A stretch of 64,000 nt of DNA. Origin: Trichopria drosophilae. Lineage: Eukaryota > Arthropoda > Insecta > Hymenoptera > Diapriidae. This document shows positions 1-10,129 of the stretch, in pieces. Position 1 is the first letter of the stretch; each line of letters starts with the position of its first letter. Both the position numbers and the translations under genes were made by a program. The notes below the pieces were generated by a model that saw only the letters and a program-made list of their open reading frames with translations, ran no database searches and had not been told where the DNA came from. Location of the stretch: positions 91,748,501-91,812,500 of the forward strand of contig CM059582.1 of assembly GCA_030407085.1 (NCBI GenBank), read 5' to 3'.

Positions 1-83
1 TGATGGTGTAGATGACGAATCGAATTGAATATTTGCATTAAAAGAATTAGTGCCGATCAAAGAGCAGATATATATATATATAT
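1..83. other. Left edge, unassigned sequence
   Basis: No gene or recognised repeat is visible. The stretch ends in a short (AT)n run at about 69-84, after which mitochondrial-type sequence begins. It may be the nuclear flank of the NUMT. Confidence 0.3.
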
Positions 84-559
84 ATGAATCAAAATTTATA
101 AATTATTCAATAATTATTTTATCAATTTTATCAATTTTAGGAGGTAGAATATTAAATTTATTTTTATTTAATTCAATTGAATATATTTACTCAACAAAAT
201 TTATAAAAAAATTAATTATAATTATTTGTTCAATAGGAATTATTTTTAGACAAATTTTATATAAAATTAAATTAAATTCAAATTTATTTTTTATATTTTT
301 TAATAAAATATGATTATTTAATATTTATATTAATTTAAATACATTTAATTATTTAAATGTAAGAAAAATAATAATTTAATAAATGATAAAGGATGAATCT
401 AATATATTGAAATTTATATAATATATTATTTATTTAATTATAATTTATTAATTAAATTAATTAATAATGAATTTTTTAAGTTATTAATATTTTTAATATA
501 TTTAATTATTATAATAATTTTATTAATTTATTTAAATAGTTTAATTAAAAATTTAATAT
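84..559 (+). pseudogene. nad5: NUMT: 3' part of nad5
   Basis: Very AT-rich sequence encoding the C-terminal membrane part of NADH dehydrogenase subunit 5. The hydrophobic stretch around 115-300 includes a Gly-Gly-(AGA)-Ile-Leu segment typical of the ND5 C-terminus. The TGA at 311-313 reads as Trp and several AGA codons read as Ser under the invertebrate mitochondrial code; translated with the nuclear code the frame breaks at once. Beyond about 380 the reading continues in another frame, so the copy has decayed. It lies on the plus strand, opposite to the rest of nad5 in this window (6358-6879 and 15672-16359), which points to an inversion. Bases 547-559 are the left copy of the 13-bp target duplication of element N1. 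Confidence 0.75.
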
Positions 560-1108
560 AAGTAGTATAAGTAGTAGTAGTAGTATAAGTTTATTAACCC
601 GTATTTGAAATATAAAGAAATTTCTTGAGGGTAGAGTGCACAGTTGCTCAATATATACAGAAACAGGTACGCTACATTCACGCTTCCGGTACGATACACA
701 TAAAAAGAGAAAACAAAATACAATAAAGAAGTAAATATATATATATGTATGTAAACACGCTCTTAATTTCTAACGGAACGCACTATACAGTTATCGGCAT
801 ATAACGACAGGGACACAAAACTAGGCACTTTAATAAAGACCGAACGAAGCATTGTACATTTCATTAACGCGATATCTACATTTGTGTCGCCAAACAACAT
901 TACATTAACATACAACTCTTACATATACCGATAATGACTTTGAACCTTTATAGAATACGGATAAAAGATACAGCTCATAAAACACGACTTTTCTTTCATA
1001 AACAACACTTTCAATGTTCGCTGATACCATATAAAACTTTTTTACAGATATAAAATTATTTTGCTTTAAACGCACTGCCCGGCAGCAACCGCAAATTCGC
1101 AGGCCAAC
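560..1108 (-). other. N1 3' UTR and tail
   Basis: No coding potential seen. The distal end, 560-590, is a repeated TAGTAG/TAGTATA pattern on the plus strand, i.e. a TACTAC-type tail on the element strand. N2 ends the same way at 17236-17260, so this is likely the family's 3' tail rather than poly(A). Confidence 0.7.
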
Positions 1109-4100
1109 CTAGAAGTCCATTACAAATTGTCTCCTGGCAAAGCACGCGCTGACGAAACCAAAAAGGACCTTCAGCGCACGAGGGTCTGCAGAATGGATCA
1201 GAGCGGCCATTACATTCTCGTCGGAACAGTTGATCATTATGCTGTTACGACGGAGTCTAGATCTTGAGGGGGCAGAAAGGGGACAGTCCCACAGGATGTG
1301 AGTTAATGTCTCCCTTTCACCCGTATTGCATATCGAACACGGCTCATTCGGGTTGTAGGCGTAGTGAGTACTACCGACGCAGAGCGAACGCGAGAATATA
1401 GTGGCCGTTCTCATCTGTATTTTTAGGCGCAAATGGGAAAGCTGGCAGCGTTCAGGAGCCAGAGTAGCCAGTCCGTCGGAATATTGCCTAAATATTGGGA
1501 ACTGGATCGATTCCGATAAGAAATAGCGCTGAAGGTCGCGGTTACGCTGAAGAATGGCAAAGGTTTCGCAGGTTGACGTTATACTAGACTCCCAGTTAGT
1601 TGCCGAGAAATCCTCCCATAGACCATCACAGCTCGGCAAGCCGAGGACCGACCTCAGCTGCACAAGCCAGTTCATTACCATATCTGTCGTCCCACCAGAG
1701 CTGAGCTCATGCAGCCTGGCTAGCCCCGCGCGCGCCAAGCTATTTGTTGGTTGACGCAAATACTTTAGTACTAAATTTAACGCTCTACGCACTATTTCGA
1801 CGGATATTGGATAGAGCCCCAATTCCAGACGCAGAAGATAAGGCGGCGTCGATTTAGGGACCTTAAGCCATTTCTTAAAAAAGTCAACCTGTACCGATTC
1901 TAAAGAGTGAAGATGGCCGAGGGCCCAACAGGGAGCAGCATACAGCAGGGTAGATAATATGGAGGCCCCATAAAGCTTGAGGGCAGCACTGGTTGAATCA
2001 CATCCAGCTGAAGCCATTTTAGCCAAGATAGACGCCGTAGCTTGGCGAGTCTTGGCTATAGCATTTTCAGTTGCCTTCAATCCACTCGCCGATGAGGAGA
2101 CGATTGTACCTAGATATGGGTAAGTGGTCGCAACTTCCACCTGCTGATTGCCATAATAAAAATTTCTTGAAGAGGCGTCAAGAGGACCACCTCTTCTGAA
2201 CACAACGATTTTTGTCTTAGCGATGTTTACAACTAGGCCATTAAGGCTACAATAAGACTCGAGCGCCCTAAGTTTAGCTCTTAAGTCAGCAGGTGAATAA
2301 GCGAAAATCGCCAAGTCATCGGCGAAGAGGAGCATCATGAGGTCGAGCGTAGTTGTGAAGTCAATGCCCCTCAAGCCTAGGCCCCGACAGTATGTTACGA
2401 TGTCGGAGATATACAAAATAAAGAGCAGAGGGCTCAAGATTTCTCCCTGAAGAACCCCCTCGGTCACCCTAACTCGATCCGTAGAGCCAGATGGGCACAC
2501 GATTGAAGTTTCAGCTGAGTCATAGAAGGCCTTAAGCACCCTAAACATTTTGGCACTAATCCCAATGCTATATAACTTGTGCCAGAGCTTTGCATGGGGT
2601 ATAGAATCGAACGCCCTGCGGAAGTCCACAAAAAGGACGTAACACTTAGAGGCTTTTTTCCTGAGCTGGATCTGGGCAGCTGCATTTAATATGAAAATGT
2701 TGTCCTCCGCAGAGCGTCCCCTTCTAAAACCCGCTTGTTCATCTGGGAGTATGTCACGCTGGGAAAGCCAGTTTTCGAGTCTCACCATAAGCACCTGCGT
2801 GAACAATTTCGTGAACGCATTGGTTATGGCGATCGCACGATAATTTTCTGGGTCGGTTCGGTTGCCCTTCTTGAAGAGCATGAAGAGATTAGCTACCACC
2901 CACCCCTCAGGAGGCAGTTCGTTGGTTAAAATTGAATTGAATAACTCCAAAACATAGGAGAACCACTCGCCCGTGAGTAGCTTCCACGATTCTGCCGGAA
3001 TACCGTCAGGACCTACAGCTTTACCGGATTTTAATCTCTTCATGCTCTCCCTCAGCTCCTGCGGCAGAATTGGGCCGTCAAGGTCGTTGTCTAGAGCCCC
3101 ATAGAATGTTAGTGGCAATGATAGCCTTGGAGGGTAGAGGAGCTCCAGGTGCCCGAACCAGGCCTCCAAGGGCACAGGCGAACTATCTAAAGGAGCCCGC
3201 CTGTGTCTCCGAACCTCGGACCAGAAACCCTTGGCGTCCCTCACCCCAGCAAAGGCATCAGCTGTACACGAGGCATAGAGTTTTTTTGCCACAACCGTTG
3301 CGAGTTTAAACTTCTTCTTGGCAGCGAGGTAAGAGTGCTCATAGGAAATCTCGTAGTTATTCGACCGAACGAGATGCAGGGCTCTGTTCATAGCTTTTCT
3401 GGCGACCTTACAGGACTCATCGTACCACCGAGGTATAGAGCTCAATGAGTTACTTTTCCCGCCGGAGTAAGTGGACAATTTTACTAGGCCTTCCTGCACG
3501 AGAAGGCTGAGTAAACCCGAGCAAAAAGTATCGAGAGACGGAGTTTGCGTTGCGTGATTTAAAAAAAGTGCATATGGGTTGACTTCGCGTAAACGCTTGA
3601 CGAGTTTTGCCTCCCCTTCAGGGGACCATGTAAGGGACAACGTGGCGACTGCCGGAAAATGGTCTGAGCCTCCACTCTCAGGGCCTATAAAAAAGTCGTT
3701 CACCAAATATAAGTGATTTGCTGAGACCCAGACCAAATCGACAATGCTACGCCCCTTGACATCCAAAAACGTGAATTGCGCGGGTGAATCACTAAGCGAA
3801 CGACCGTTAAGTAACACGAAGTTGTTGTCGAACATAAAGCTGTATAAACACTTACCGCGAACATTATAACGGCTATCGCGAGTTCGCCTCGCAGGTACAA
3901 ATTGGGTCTCCTCGAATAAATTCGGGAAGTCGCATTCGTAGTCGAGGTCACCGGTCCATGAATTAAAGTCTCCTCCCAAAATAATCATACTATCAGGAAA
4001 TTTAACCGAAAAGGAATCAAGAACAAGCTGGAGCGAAGAAAGCAACGAAGTGAGATCAGAATTTGGCGGGAAATAGAACGAACCTTGAATTAGAGAAATC

Positions 4101-4531
4101 GGAAATTATTTAATTAGAAGAAAAAGCCAGTGCGAGGAGGATTCAATCAGCACCGGTGACCCCGACGACGGCACATAAGTTGACAAGCCACCGCCAAATC
4201 TTCCTCTGGAACCTTCACGCGAGGCTGGGACTGAGAAGTTCACTGCACCAAGGTCCGCAGGAAGTGTAGATGGTTCTGGACACCATGTCTCGGTGAAATT
4301 CATGATCCTGCCTTGTGGAAATTTAGACGCCATGGAGTAATTGTGGGGACCGTGAATGTTCCAAAAGGCAACAGAAAGCAGAAGGTCCTGCCGACTTGAT
4401 GAAGCTACTATAGGAAGAGTTCTGCGTGCTGATGATGCCGGCGGAGAGGGTTGAGAGCCAAGCCGATGTATGATGGAGTGTTGTGAGACTCGGCAGCCCC
4501 TTGAGCTGGTAAACGGGGCTGCATCTAGGCG
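1109..4531 (-). pseudogene. N1 ORF2: endonuclease-reverse transcriptase, one nonsense codon
   Basis: Encodes the enzyme for target-primed reverse transcription. The N-terminal APE-type endonuclease shows FWNIHG (about 4354), an ETW motif near 4280, LGGDFN near 3975 and GSDHFP near 3665. The reverse transcriptase has a VDFRRAFD motif near 2600, QGEILSPLLF near 2440 and FADD at 2315-2326. A C-terminal zinc knuckle C-x2-C-x9-H-x4-C lies near 1300. The frame is continuous from 4531 to 1109 except for a TAA at 4106-4108, between the endonuclease N-terminus and the LGGDFN motif. No ATG occurs in this frame before the FWNIHG motif. Upstream the frame runs into ORF1 in the -1 phase at a slippery heptamer (4531-4537), so translation as an ORF1-ORF2 fusion is the likely mode. 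Confidence 0.85.
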
Positions 4532-5577
4532 TTTTTTTGAAGAGTGCGGTGGGCGTATGAGCGGGATGTGCTAGGAGCTGACGAAATCGGTTGAGAAGAT
4601 GGTAAGTCAATTTCCATACCAGTTGATGGTGATGGCACTTCCGGTATAAAGGAGTCAGCAGCATCCGACCAAACATACCAAACGCCATCGACTCGCACCT
4701 TCTGGTACCTGCGCTCAATCCTTTTTCGGTCTGCTTTGGACTTCTTCACTAATTGCCTGGCGTGGAAGTCGATACGGCGTTCCCTGGCCGTAGAGTCAGC
4801 GTCAATAAAAATGTCCTTGCCCAAGAGGAGGCGTTTCTTCTGGGCCATGATGTGAAGCTTGGACCGATAGGACTGCAGTTCAACGATGACAATAGGAGGG
4901 TCATTCCGTATGAGGAAGGCTGTATCGACCACATTGGAAATTCCAAAAACCTCATAAAAAAATTTCTCAACACAGGCAGTTGGATCACCCGAAATTTTCA
5001 GTCCGCGAATTTTCAGATTCTTCTTCTTGATTAACTTGCTCTGGTGCTCCAATTCAGTGGTCAGGTGGGATATCTGGGCATCTTTTTCCTCTAGTTGTAA
5101 TTTTAACGAGGTTACCTCACTAAGGACCTCAGTCCTAAGCTCTGAAATCGCGTCCAGGCTCGATTTAGTCGCCGCGTCTACTTTAGCGTCGATTTTGGCT
5201 GACAGAGCATTTATTATGGTCTCTTGTAAGTCCTTGAGCTGGGCGTCCATTGTATAGTTGGGCTGTTCGACAATTAATTGTGGCTCCTTAAGAACAGCTG
5301 GGACTGTACAGTGACGCTTGGGCGGCAAGTTTTCAAAATCGGCGGGCGAAGAGATTTCGGGCGAACAAGCCCGCTTGGAGCGCGGAAAGAAGTCCGAAAT
5401 AGGCTTAGTGTGCGTATCTCTATAGTCGAGCCACTTTGTCGCTGTCGAAGGCCGCCCTACTCTTGATGGTAGCGAGTGAATTGTAGTTGACGACTCCTCC
5501 CCTTGCCCAGTCGAACTCGCTGACGTAGTCAGTGGAGAGTGGGAAGGCGTGGCCGATTCCTCCTGCTGCATGGACAA
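4525..5577 (-). CDS. N1 ORF1 protein, L1 ORF1p-like
   Basis: A 350-residue RNA-binding/chaperone-type ORF1 protein, inferred from architecture. The N-terminal third is rich in Ser and Thr and contains a VGRPSTATKW motif at about residues 39-48. A predicted coiled coil follows (about residues 110-190, heptad-like Leu/Ile with acidic and Lys residues), then an RRM-like segment beginning near LKIRGLKISG and a basic C-terminal domain. N2 ORF1 has the same order and a matching GRP-x-TA-x-KW motif. The frame is intact from the ATG to TAG (4525-4527). The seven As just before the stop form an in-phase A-AAA-AAC heptamer leading into the ORF2 frame. Confidence 0.8.
   Translation of the reverse strand: MSMQQEESATPSHSPLTTSASSTGQGEESSTTIHSLPSRVGRPSTATKWLDYRDTHTKPISDFFPRSKRACSPEISSPADFENLPPKRHCTVPAVLKEPQLIVEQPNYTMDAQLKDLQETIINALSAKIDAKVDAATKSSLDAISELRTEVLSEVTSLKLQLEEKDAQISHLTTELEHQSKLIKKKNLKIRGLKISGDPTACVEKFFYEVFGISNVVDTAFLIRNDPPIVIVELQSYRSKLHIMAQKKRLLLGKDIFIDADSTARERRIDFHARQLVKKSKADRKRIERRYQKVRVDGVWYVWSDAADSFIPEVPSPSTGMEIDLPSSQPISSAPSTSRSYAHRTLQKNA
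4531..4537 (-). promoter_or_regulatory. Candidate -1 ribosomal frameshift site, N1 ORF1/ORF2
   Basis: On the element strand the last ORF1 codons are CAA AAA AAC GCC TAG. The heptamer A-AAA-AAC is the canonical X-XXY-YYZ slippery form in the correct phase. After a -1 shift the frame reads straight into ORF2, which has no ATG before its endonuclease domain. No downstream structure was computed. Confidence 0.6.
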
Positions 5578-6074
5578 TTAGTTCGCCCGGGACGTGCTGC
5601 CTCGTGCGGGACAGTGTCTAGGCGGCAGATACCGGCTCCGGAGAATTGGCGCGAAAAAAATGCGCGGGATCCAGACGTGGCGCACTCGAATATTTTTGAC
5701 GGTTGAGTTTGATGAAAATAAAAAACTCACCGGCCGACGATCCTAGTGTTTTAGAGAGCTCAGCCCACAATGATCATAAGTGGATGAGGTGACTTATCGA
5801 CACGGGACCAGACACGAAGTAACCGTTGACAGCTACTTTATAGTGACACGTTGAGGTTAGAATAAAAATCCGACACACTCCAATCAATAATATCCCTCGG
5901 GTACAGCAGCAATTTAGACGAAAAAGTATACAGAGTTGTAAGACGGCTCACATACTTTCCAAGGAACATCAGGACATGACATTTATGTACCGTAAAATTT
6001 AAAATAAAACGTAAAAACACGCAGCGAACATTGACAACGTGTTACACCGATCGATACCGGAAGTGCACTCCCAA
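5578..6074 (-). other. N1 5' leader
   Basis: No ORF of note. It is less AT-rich than the flanks and is presumed to hold the internal promoter and 5' UTR. Its outer end abuts the target duplication at 6075. Confidence 0.55.
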
Positions 6075-6119
6075 AAAAATTTAATATTGCAAATATTAAG
6101 ATAATTTATATTTTTAAAT

Positions 6120-6181
6120 ATTTATAATTAAATTAAAATTTTTATATTGAAAGTATAATATTTTAAATAAATTATATAAAT
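6120..6181 (+). pseudogene. trnF: NUMT: trnF (GAA)
   Basis: A cloverleaf can be drawn by eye. Acceptor ATTTATA (6120-6126) pairs with TATAAAT (6175-6181). The anticodon stem TTATA/TATAA encloses loop TTGAAAG with anticodon GAA. It sits just 3' of nad5 in the same orientation as the 84-559 nad5 piece, the standard insect neighbour. Confidence 0.75.
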
Positions 6182-6232
6182 TAGAAATAAAAATGATTAT
6201 ACATTTAATTTAAGAATCAGACATTCTAATAA
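6181..6232 (-). pseudogene. NUMT: unidentified tRNA-like sequence
   Basis: About 51 nt bounded by perfectly complementary 7-mers (ATTAGAA/TTCTAAT) between trnF and trnN. In the standard insect order trnS1 and trnE lie here. I could not fix an anticodon; it is too short for a full cloverleaf and may be a D-armless or deleted copy. Confidence 0.35.
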
Positions 6233-6241
6233 TTATTTCAT

Positions 6242-6307
6242 TTAATTGGAAAATTTATTTCATTAAAATTATTAACATTAATTTACCTCTATTTTGGTTT
6301 CAATTAA
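6242..6307 (-). pseudogene. trnN: NUMT: trnN (GTT)
   Basis: On the minus strand it begins TTAATTGAAACCAAAATAGA and ends with a complementary CAATTAA, 66 nt in all. The anticodon GTT is at 6274-6276 (AAC on the plus strand). The sequence closely resembles insect mitochondrial trnN. Confidence 0.75.
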
Positions 6308-6357
6308 AGAATTGATTAATTAATAATATATTTAAGTCGAAATTAAATTTATATTCT
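6308..6357 (-). pseudogene. trnR: NUMT: trnR remnant (TCG)
   Basis: A perfect anticodon stem TTTAA/TTAAA around loop TTTCGAC gives anticodon TCG (6338-6340). The acceptor pairs only partly and there is no room for a D arm, so this is a truncated copy. The mitochondrial orientation switches immediately beyond it. Confidence 0.5.
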
Positions 6358-6879
6358 AATTAGAATTATATATATATTATTTTAAAATTAAATTTTAATG
6401 AATAAAATAATAATCGAAATCTATAAGATACAGTTAATATTGTAGAAAATAATATTAAAATAAAATTTATAATATTTAATTTTATTATAAATATAGATTC
6501 TAATATAAAAAAATCCAGATATAAAAAATATCCCAGAGAATGATATTCTTCATAAATTACATATTAAAATAGTTATAGGAATATAATTTATTAAATTTCT
6601 TAAATTTCGAATATCTTGATTATTATTTATATAATGAATAATAATACCTGCACATATAAATAATATTGATTTAAATATAGCATGAGTTAATAAATGAAAA
6701 AATGATAATATATATATATTATTTGAATAAATATTAAATATTAATCCTAATTGTCTTAATGTTGATAATGCTATAATTTTTTTAATATCAAATTCAAAAT
6801 TTGCACTAATTCTTGAAAATAATATAGTTAATATTCTTAAAATATTTAAATATATTAAATTAATATTTATTATAATATA
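6358..6879 (-). pseudogene. nad5: NUMT: middle to 3' part of nad5
   Basis: Minus-strand translation with the mitochondrial code gives the central ND5 segment: the FEFD-KKIIALSTL motif, then FHLLTHAIFKS, and the segment after NNQDI. Small frame slips occur near 6500, so it is decayed. It continues across element C1 into 15672 onward. The C1 target duplication ATAATATA ends this piece at 6872-6879. Confidence 0.85.
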
Positions 6880-6969
6880 GACTCCTTGCAGCAGAAGACT
6901 TGACCACGAACGAATAACCCGCCGTCTCTTACAAGATCATCATCAAGATCAACTCAATGTTTAAATGTT

Positions 6970-8088
6970 AATGATTCAATCGTCATATATTATCAAAATG
7001 CAAGAGGAATTCGCACGAAATTGGCTGATGTTCGGAATAATGCATACCTTATGCACCCGCATCCGGATGTTATTATTCTGACTGAAACCTGGCTGCATAA
7101 AGACATTTCTGAATCCGAACTTGGACTTGCCGGTTACTCAATTTTTCGGAAGGATCGAGCATCATCTGTTCATCAGCGTGGAGGCGGTGTTCTTATTGCA
7201 GCTAAATCGACACATTCATGTACGGTTGTGTCCTCTACGAACTTTTTATTCTCGGATCACTTAATTCTTTTATTTTCGTCGCAATCGTCTAAACTGTTAT
7301 TGTCCGTGTCTTACTTTTCTCCGTCTGCGTCCGTCGAAGATTTTATTTCGTTTACTGATCTACTTGAGAATATTTCGCAAAAATTTACTTTAATTCCGTG
7401 AACATTATATGGAATCAATCGGGTTTTCAAACTATAGGATATGTGCCACCGAATATTAAGCAGTCGGCTTCTATCTGTAATGATACTTTTTCTTTTCTCG
7501 AATTGACTCAGCATTACCCTGTTTATCTAGGCAAAGGTTACTCACTAGATCTTATGTTCTATTCTATTCCTAATACTTCTTACCTTTCTAGTCCGGACTT
7601 CCTCATTCCAACTGATACTCATCACTATCATGCGTATTTTAATTTCCCAATTTCTAATTCACAATCTTCCTTTTATGACTTTACTTCTTTTAATTTTAAT
7701 AAATCGAACTATGCTGAGATGAACAGGGATCTTGCTGCTGCTAATTGGGAGACTGTTTTGGATGAAGTTGACGTTGAAAAATCAGTTTGTAATTTTTATG
7801 ATATTCTGTACAACAGTATCTCGCAACATACTCCATTAATTCGTTTATCATCGAGCCACTTCCCACCATGTTCTAGTTTTTAAAAAGAAAAAGGCTCATA
7901 GAAGGTGGAAAAGATCTCGGTGGTCTGCTGATTTTACCGAGTTTAAGCGACTGCGTGCGATTTGTTTACGAACTTCTAAAGTGCTATACAAAACTTATAT
8001 TTCTGGCATTGAAGCGAAATCGAAAACTAATATCAAAGCTTTTTGGTCATTTATCAATTCAACACGTAATAGTAACACCTTGCCTTCT
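6970..8088 (+). pseudogene. C1 ORF2, endonuclease half (broken)
   Basis: APE-type endonuclease of C1. The start is missing; recognisable protein begins at YYQNARG (about 6985) and includes an ILTETWLH motif near 7075. At 7395-7400 a deletion removes the stretch that in C2 holds the GDFNLPN motif, which includes a catalytic Asp, and changes frame. The reading resumes at 7398-7880, ends at a stop after SSSHFPPC, and continues in the first frame to 8088, where T1 begins. Three reading segments are needed, so it cannot give an active enzyme. Confidence 0.8.
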
Positions 8089-8094
8089 ACCATG
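8089..8094 (+). repeat. T1 target-site duplication, left copy
   Basis: ACCATG precedes the 5' LTR and recurs at 13758-13763 after the 3' LTR. It is 6 bp if the LTR ends in ...ACA, or 5 bp (CCATG) if the LTR ends in ...ACAA. Confidence 0.8.
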
Positions 8095-8726
8095 TGTTCC
8101 GGATCGCCACGCGACGAAGCTCCTAATAACCGTTTAGGTCGAGTGGGATAATATATTATAATAAAATTCCTGTAGAATTCGGAGGAAAATATGAATTAAC
8201 TTCTTTGCAATTCGTTTGTTTTGGGGCGTGGTTGTTGTTTTCCGAAGTCCTGCCTCTAGTAAACAAATTATCCAAACCCGAATAAACAGGCCTGCGGAAG
8301 GCACCTTCAGTTAGTTGATCGTGGGGTTCCGAGACGTTCGGACCAGTTTTATCATTATAGTTCGGGTATATCGTAGAGACAGAACCTTGAGGTGCGTTGG
8401 TTGTGACTTCCCGGGTCGCTTCGCGGTCTCATCGGTGGGTGAGTAATATTCGATATATCTGTTATTGTATATTATATTATTTATTTATATATTATATAGA
8501 AGTGACATTTATTGGCGAGATATGTCTGGGGCAGGGTCCGCTCACAAGCCCCACTGAAGAGTCCGTGAGCGGACCCGGGACGAAACATCAGTCAACCTAT
8601 TTATTTATGTTTCTCTAATATTTGCATGTGACTTAGCATGACATAGTAGGAAAATACGGTATTGTTTATCAAAATATATATTCGATCCCTATAACCGCGC
8701 GACAACCCCCTTCCCTGTAAGTAACA
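8095..8726 (+). repeat. T1 5' LTR
   Basis: 632 bp, TGTTCC...GTAACA. It differs from the 3' LTR by about six single-base changes (for example near 8177, 8273, 8289 and 8592). Contains the hammerhead at 8522-8588. Short ORFs in it are mirrored in the other LTR and are not evidence of coding. Confidence 0.88.
8522..8588 (+). ncRNA. Type III hammerhead ribozyme in T1 5' LTR
   Basis: All invariant parts are present. Stem III is 8522-8525 with 8585-8588 (4 bp). The cleavage triplet GUC ends at C8526. Stem I is TGGGGC (8527-8532) with GCCCCA (8548-8553). The core CUGAAGA is at 8554-8560. Stem II is GTCC (8561-8564) with GGAC (8578-8581), followed by GAAA (8582-8585). Loop I (8534-8545) and loop II (8565-8576) are perfect 12-nt complements. 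Predicted self-cleavage is after 8526. Fold drawn by hand; activity not shown. Confidence 0.82.
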
Positions 8727-8729
8727 AAA

Positions 8730-8747
8730 TGGTGCCGAAACCCGGGA
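8730..8747 (+). promoter_or_regulatory. T1 primer-binding site, tRNA-Phe type
   Basis: TGGTGCCGAAACCCGGGA lies three bases after the 5' LTR. Its complement is the 3' end of animal tRNA-Phe (TCCCGGGTTTCGGCA plus CCA), matched over 18 bases. Confidence 0.75.
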
Positions 8748-10129
8748 ATCAATGCCGGTAATCAGGGAAGTGGGGTTGGAGAGAATTTGTGATGTATTTA
8801 TTTGTTTATTTATTTATCTATTCCTTATTTATTTGAATATTTATTTTGACGGGGTAAATTATTCTACATTGTAATCCAGCGATTTAAGTCGTAATATCGA
8901 TCCTTGCGAGTTTGTTGAATATCAAATGCAAAACAGCGCCTTTGACAGGTGTTCTGACGCACATCATCTTTTCTAGATGTCCGTGAGAACATCGCGCATT
9001 ATAAATGTTGAAACGAAACTGTTGCGAACAGTTCGAATCATTCTAAAGATATTACCCGGTTGCATAGTTAAATCAAGAGACGAAGTAATAATCGAGGCTA
9101 AAAGAAGACGGCTGCAGACACGACGTGAGGGAGATAGCGATTTGAGTCGAGAAATTGTTTATAAGAAAATCGTTTTCGGGGCGGAAAAAACGAATTGATC
9201 TACGATAAGTAGACTAAATCGCGTCGAAGGATTCAATGGGTGTAACATAGTCCGCAACAATCCGCGTCAGGGCGAGGGATTGGTTTGCAGCGCGGAGCGG
9301 CCCGTGGTCCCATGCTTGCCTTTAAATGGAGAGTAGCCCCGAAGTGTTCCGAGCAAACTGGGCTGGCACTAGGGTGAACAAGAAGTTTCTAGGCTGAAGC
9401 GGGAATCGGTGTCTCGCCTTCGAATGGAAGTACCCAGGCGTTCCGAGCTGGCGGCTACGGCGTCGAGCTAAGCTGGCGTCTGGCGAATATGAAGTTCGTT
9501 GGTTCGCAGCGTAGAAATTTGAATTTGCCTTCGGCGCGCGCGTGCGCGAGTCGGGTTTCTTTCGATGAGACGCAATCATACGTGGCGGTTTGTGTCAATT
9601 TCTCGGCTTTGTGGCTGCACCCTTTCGTTTCTTTTTTCTAATAAATGGATCTTATTGCCTAACATTGTGCCCATTATTCACCCTTCGATCAACAACAATA
9701 ACAATGTATAATTGAAATGAAGAAAACAAAAAAAAAGTGTAAAGTGAGGAGATAGTAAATATTAATAGGAATAACTTGCGTACAAAAAGTATTGAAATAC
9801 TTAGTTCGTCTTAATAAACGAGATATATTGGTGGTTAATAGAAGGGTTTCCTACAGAAAATAAATATATAGTAGTGACAATAAGAAACGTTTTAAATAGA
9901 AAGTTTCTTTTAATGGTTACTAACCGCTTCTCTTAGTGTAACGATGGATTTTCACGATTAAAAGGAATCTCGCCTTTGCTACTCTGACTTGTATTCGCGG
10001 TACCCGGCGTGTTTTTCCACTATGGTGGTTTTCTCACTACATCGTCCCGAATGGGGGGCACTTCTCCAAGTCGAAGGGTGCCTCTAGGTCCTAACGTTAT
10101 GGGCCCTTTGAAAGCCGTAGTACTTTCCA

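Larger units (their letters stand above)
560..6074 (-). mobile_element. Non-LTR retrotransposon N1, apparently full length
   Basis: A two-ORF non-LTR element on the minus strand, inserted in the NUMT. The 13-bp sequence AAAAATTTAATAT occurs at 547-559 and 6075-6087, a clean target-site duplication. Order along the element: 5' leader (6074-5578), ORF1 (5577-4525), ORF2 (4531-1109, -1 frame), 3' UTR (1108-590) and a tail of TAC-type repeats (about 590-560). The sister element N2 has the same architecture, tail type and duplication length. Clade is not assigned: it has an APE-type endonuclease, a reverse transcriptase and a C-terminal zinc knuckle. Joining the flanks across it restores mitochondrial sequence running from nad5 into trnF. 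Confidence 0.88.

Noticed and set aside
50..313. An 87-codon nuclear-code membrane protein
   Set aside because: It is nad5 sequence; its TGA stop is a mitochondrial Trp codon and AGA codons fit Ser.
8397..8618. 73-codon frame in the T1 LTR (also 13428-13649)
   Set aside because: Overlaps the hammerhead and is LTR-duplicated; no protein similarity.
8977..9198. 73-codon basic frame in T1 as a gag remnant
   Set aside because: No capsid or zinc-knuckle pattern; length is within chance expectation.
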